Shown here piece after piece: positions 59,076 to 62,231 of a DNA stretch of 62,231 nucleotides; the first letter of the stretch is position 1, and every line of letters begins with the position of its first letter. Both the position numbers and the translations under genes were made by a program. Location: assembly GCA_900542635.1 (NCBI GenBank), contig UQOJ01000006.1:1-62231 (forward strand). Direction: 5' to 3'. Source of the DNA: an uncultured Collinsella sp. (GTDB lineage: Bacteria > Actinomycetota > Coriobacteriia > Coriobacteriales > Coriobacteriaceae). The notes below the pieces were generated by a model. It was not told the DNA's origin and did no database searches. It worked only from the letters and a program-made list of their open reading frames with translations.

Positions 59076-60880
59076 AGCTCAACAAAACCACCGTCGGCGA
59101 CAACAGCGAAAACGGAGCGCACAACATGGTCAAGCTCACTATCGATAATTGCGAGGTCGTGGTGCCCGAGCACACCACGATCCTGGACGCGGCCAAGTCC
59201 GTCGGTATCCAGATTCCCACCCTGTGCTACCTGCGCGATCTAAACGAGATCGGCGGCTGCCGCGTGTGCGTGGTCGAGGTTGAGGGCTGCGACCAGCTGG
59301 TTGCCGCCTGCAACAACTACGTGCTCGACGGCATGGTGGTCCACACCAACAGCCCCAAGGCCCGCGAGGCGCGTCGCACCAACGTGCAGCTGCTACTGTC
59401 CCAACACGACTCGCGCTGTACGAGCTGCGTGCGCAGTGGTAACTGCAACCTGCAGACCATCGCCAACGACCTGGGCATCTTCTATCTGCCGTACGAGCAG
59501 CACCTGGCGCGCGAGGGCTGGGACTTCGATTTCCCCATCATCCGCGATAACGACAAGTGCATTAAATGCATGCGCTGCATCAAGGTGTGCGAGAGCGTGC
59601 AGGGCCTAGGGATTTGGGACCTGACCAACCGCGCCACGCATACCGCCGTGGGTACCCGCGGGCGCACGCCGATCGGCAAGACCGATTGCGTCGCGTGTGG
59701 TCAGTGCATCACGCATTGTCTGACGGGCGCCCTGCGCGAGCGTGACGATACCGAGACCGTGTTCGACGCCATCGCCGATCCCGACAAGATCGTGCTGGCG
59801 CAGATTGCGCCGGCCGTGCGTAGCGCCTGGGGCGAGGAGCTCGGTATTCCGCGCGATGAGGCCACCGTCGAGCGCCTGGCCTGTGCGCTGCGCCGCGTGG
59901 GCTTTGAGTACGTGTTCGACACCGATTTCTCGGCCGATCTCACCATTATGGAGGAGGGCTCCGAGCTGCTCGAGCGCCTGGGTAAGGCCGCCAAGGGCGA
60001 GGGCGACAGCCGCGGCTGGCCCATGTTTACGAGCTGCTGCCCGGGTTGGGTGCGCTTTGTGAAGGCGCGCTATCCGGAGTTTGTCGACAGCCTGTCCACG
60101 TCCAAGTCGCCGCAGCAGATGTTCGGCGCTATTGCCAAGACCTACTACGCCAAGGTGCTGGGCGTGGAGCCCGAGCGCCTGTTTGTGGTGTCCGTTATGC
60201 CGTGTACGGCCAAGAAGGCTGAGTGCGCGCTGCCGAGCATGATGGGCGAGGGCGGCGCGCCCGACGTGGACGTTGCGCTGACGGTGCGCGAGATGGTGCG
60301 CATGATCCGCGCGAGCCACGTGAGCGTCGACACACTTACCGAGGAGCCGCTCGACACGCCGCTGGGCTTTGGCACGGGCGCGGGCGTGATCTTTGGCGCC
60401 ACGGGCGGCGTGATGGAGGCCGCCGTGCGCTCGGCATATTACCTGGTGACGGGCAAGAACCCGGATGCCGATTTCTTTACCGACGTGCGTGGCCTGGATG
60501 GCTGGAAGGAAGCCGTCGCCGATATCGATGGCACCAAGGTGCGCGTCGCCGTGGCACACGGGCTGGGCAATGCCGCCCGTCTGCTCGACGCGATTCGCGA
60601 CGGCCGCGTGAGCTATGACTTCGTTGAGGTCATGGCGTGCCCGGGCGGCTGCGTCGGTGGCGGCGGTCAGCCCATCCACGACGGTTGCGAGCTGGCAGCC
60701 GAGCGCGGTCAGGTGCTCTGGGGCCTCGATGCGAATGCCGAGATTCGCTTCTCGCACGAGAATCCCGATGTCCAGGCATGCTACCGCGAGTTCTTGGGCG
60801 AGCCGCTCTCGCCGCTGGCCGAGGAGCTGCTGCATACCGACCATCACGCATGGACGATGCCTAACGAGGGGGCGTGCTAG
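59069..60880 (+). CDS. [FeFe] hydrogenase catalytic subunit (CpI-like)
   Basis: The 603-residue protein has an N-terminal 2Fe-2S domain (Cys53, 64, 67, 81), a His-ligated 4Fe-4S site (His113, Cys117, 120, 126), and two 4Fe-4S clusters (Cys164/167/170/174 and 207/210/213/217). The H-cluster motifs are all present: TSCCPGW (about 322), MPCTAKK (Cys379) and ACPGGCVGGGGQP (Cys524, Cys528). This is a full-length group A hydrogenase. It starts inside the upstream gene's end with CGGAGGGAGG as ribosome site. Maturases HydE, HydF and HydG are not in the window. Confidence 0.95.
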   Translation: MVELNKTTVGDNSENGAHNMVKLTIDNCEVVVPEHTTILDAAKSVGIQIPTLCYLRDLNEIGGCRVCVVEVEGCDQLVAACNNYVLDGMVVHTNSPKAREARRTNVQLLLSQHDSRCTSCVRSGNCNLQTIANDLGIFYLPYEQHLAREGWDFDFPIIRDNDKCIKCMRCIKVCESVQGLGIWDLTNRATHTAVGTRGRTPIGKTDCVACGQCITHCLTGALRERDDTETVFDAIADPDKIVLAQIAPAVRSAWGEELGIPRDEATVERLACALRRVGFEYVFDTDFSADLTIMEEGSELLERLGKAAKGEGDSRGWPMFTSCCPGWVRFVKARYPEFVDSLSTSKSPQQMFGAIAKTYYAKVLGVEPERLFVVSVMPCTAKKAECALPSMMGEGGAPDVDVALTVREMVRMIRASHVSVDTLTEEPLDTPLGFGTGAGVIFGATGGVMEAAVRSAYYLVTGKNPDADFFTDVRGLDGWKEAVADIDGTKVRVAVAHGLGNAARLLDAIRDGRVSYDFVEVMACPGGCVGGGGQPIHDGCELAAERGQVLWGLDANAEIRFSHENPDVQACYREFLGEPLSPLAEELLHTDHHAWTMPNEGAC

Positions 60881-60882
60881 CC

Positions 60883-61938
60883 ATGCGTGCGTTTGATGTT
60901 GAGATGACGCGCCGGGGATTTGCCTCGGCGCTTGCTGCGGGCGCGTTGTCACTCGTGCTTGCTGGTTGTGGCGGCGGAGCTGCGGGGGCGGGGTCTGCTG
61001 TGGGCTCGGCTGCCACGGACGGCGCCGGTGCTGTCGCAGAGCCGGTCGAGGTGCACGTCGCCTCGCTCAAGGGGCCGACCTCGATTGGCCTGGTGCAGTT
61101 TATGGACCAGGCAGCGAGTGGCGAGACGGATAACGAGTTCGACTTTGCGATCAGCGCCGCAGCCGATGAGATCGTGCCCAAGGTGATTCAGGGCGATGTC
61201 GATATCGCCCTGGTGCCCGCCAACGTGGCGAGCGTGCTCTACAACAAGACCGAAGGTGCGGTGCAGGTCATCGATATCAACACGCTGGGCGTGCTGAACG
61301 TGGTGACGGGTAACGCGGACGTTGCCTCGTTTGGCGATCTGGCGGGTCGTACCGTCTACATGACGGGCAAGGGCACCACGCCGGAGTACGCCATGAACTA
61401 CTTGCTGGAGCGCGCGGGCCTGACCGGCCGGGTGGCGCTTGAGTTTAAGAGCGAGCCCACCGAGGTGCTGTCGGCCCTGCTTGCCGATCCGTCTGCCGTG
61501 GGCGTGCTGCCCGAGCCGTTCAAGACCGCTGCCATCGCAAAGAGCGAAGGCAAGCTGTCGGCTCCGGTAAGCCTGACCGATGTGTGGGACGAGCTGGCAG
61601 GTGACACGGGTTCGCGCTTGCTGACGGGCGTGACCGTGGTGCACCGCGCGTTTGCCGAGGAACATCCCGAGGCCGTGGCGGAATTCTTGCGCTGCCATGA
61701 GGCGAGCGTTAAGGCCGTCAATGCGGCGCCGGCAGACTGGGCGCAGGTCGTGGTCGACGCAGGCATCGTGGATAACGCCACGATTGCCGAAAAGGCGATT
61801 CCCGGGTGCATGCTCGTGTGCCAGACGGGGAAGGATATGAAGGTGGCACTCGGTGGGTACCTGCAGGTGCTGGCCGATGCGGACGCGAGCGCCGTGGGCG
61901 GCAAGCTCCCGGCTGATGATTTCTACTACATGGAGTAG
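60883..61938 (+). CDS. ABC transporter substrate-binding lipoprotein (NMT1/SsuA-like)
   Basis: The 351-residue protein has an N-terminal signal with TRRGFASAL and a lipobox ending LAGC (Cys29), so it looks like a Tat-exported lipoprotein. The mature part has VHVASLKGPTSIGLVQFMDQA, VQVIDINTLGVLNVVTGNAD and YMTGKGTTPEYAMNYLLERAGL, typical of NMT1/SsuA-type binding proteins for small organic compounds. It starts 2 bases after the hydrogenase stop and precedes a permease gene. The substrate is unknown. Confidence 0.85.
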   Translation: MRAFDVEMTRRGFASALAAGALSLVLAGCGGGAAGAGSAVGSAATDGAGAVAEPVEVHVASLKGPTSIGLVQFMDQAASGETDNEFDFAISAAADEIVPKVIQGDVDIALVPANVASVLYNKTEGAVQVIDINTLGVLNVVTGNADVASFGDLAGRTVYMTGKGTTPEYAMNYLLERAGLTGRVALEFKSEPTEVLSALLADPSAVGVLPEPFKTAAIAKSEGKLSAPVSLTDVWDELAGDTGSRLLTGVTVVHRAFAEEHPEAVAEFLRCHEASVKAVNAAPADWAQVVVDAGIVDNATIAEKAIPGCMLVCQTGKDMKVALGGYLQVLADADASAVGGKLPADDFYYME

Positions 61939-61941
61939 CCC

Positions 61942-62192
61942 GTGCGTGCGTTTGCTCGACACATGACAGAGCGTATGAAGGCGGTGGCGGCAGCAGGTGC
62001 CGTTGCCGCCTTTTGGCTTGCCGTGTGGGTCTTCGCGGCGGCGCTGGTGGCACAGCCGCTGATTTTGCCGGGTCCGGGTGCTGTTGTGGTGGCGTTGCTG
62101 CGGCTGGTATGCGATGCCGGCACGTGGGCGATCCTGGTGGGCTCAGGCGCGCGAATCTTGGGCGGGCTGGCGCTTGCCGCGGTGTGCGGCGG
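61942..62192 (+). CDS. ABC transporter permease, SsuC-like (partial, cut by adapter)
   Basis: About 83 residues remain: a first membrane helix (AAGAVAAFWLAVWVFAAALV), then QPLILPGPGAVVVALLRLV and GTWAILVGSGARILGGLALAAVCGG, which fits the start of SsuC/TauC-type permeases. GTG 61942 is the likely start, 3 bases after the binding-protein stop. The frame continues into adapter sequence at 62193 and must not be read further. Confidence 0.8.
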
Positions 62193-62231
62193 CTGTCTCT
62201 TATACACATCTGACGCTGCCGACGACTTAAT
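62193..62231 (+). other. Nextera transposase adapter, non-genomic
   Basis: CTGTCTCTTATACACATCT (62193-62211) is the 19-base Tn5 mosaic end, and GACGCTGCCGACGA (62212-62225) continues the Nextera read adapter. The last six bases are of uncertain origin. This is library read-through left at the contig end. Confidence 0.97.

Overview
The window is a contig from a high-GC anaerobic actinobacterium, most like Collinsella or a close relative in the Coriobacteriia. This is inferred from gene content and codon bias, not from a search. Pointers are the secA-prfB pair, a ribosomal protein L31 with a long Ala/Lys/Glu tail, a complete MurNAc phosphotransferase pathway, rubredoxin, and an [FeFe] hydrogenase. 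The right end is not genomic: from 62193 onward the bases are Nextera transposase adapter, so the last gene is cut by a library artefact.

Layout. 1-11.2 kb holds a secreted small protein, rpmE, secA-prfB, a YitT-family membrane protein, a two-gene transketolase and ftsE-ftsX. 11.2-15 kb holds RNase R, a small serine recombinase and a VanZ-like protein. 15-19.5 kb is a MurNAc operon (RpiR-type regulator, murQ, murP, mupG). 19.6-25.5 kb holds an Spx/ArsC-like protein, tRNA-Gln(CUG) and tRNA-Glu(CUC), a TPR protein, smpB, a flavin-reductase-like protein, rubredoxin, an Nramp transporter and gpmA. 25.9-32.1 kb is gltB-gltD. 32.4-36.7 kb has poorly known proteins, including a PD-(D/E)XK-like protein bracketed by two copies of a ~140 bp palindromic repeat module, and an amidohydrolase. 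36.8-40 kb is a copper operon (copA, copZ-like, csoR) with a visible CsoR-type operator. 40.1-43.4 kb is a Ser/Thr kinase with an FHA partner whose 3' end is shifted out of frame at a G7 run. 43.9-46.1 kb is a DEAD-box helicase.

46.16-50.82 kb is an AT-rich integrated element with a large serine recombinase, a MobC-like protein and cargo. It sits inside the terminator hairpin of the helicase gene, so the uninterrupted site can be reconstructed. 51.4-57 kb carries a flavodoxin-like/2[4Fe-4S] protein and an alpha-glucoside PTS operon (EIIA, LicT-type antiterminator, EIICB, GH4 6-phospho-alpha-glucosidase). 57.2-62.2 kb carries an unusual two-gene [FeFe] hydrogenase module followed almost without gap by a Tat-type lipoprotein binding protein and the start of an ABC permease.

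How the parts connect. The MurP transporter has no EIIA domain, and the only EIIA here is in the alpha-glucoside operon, so the two sugar systems may share it. Sugar uptake, transketolase and phosphoglycerate mutase feed fermentation, and the hydrogenase offers a way to dispose of electrons. Two families of interspersed palindromic repeats run through the intergenic regions and are the most striking unexplained sequence structure.
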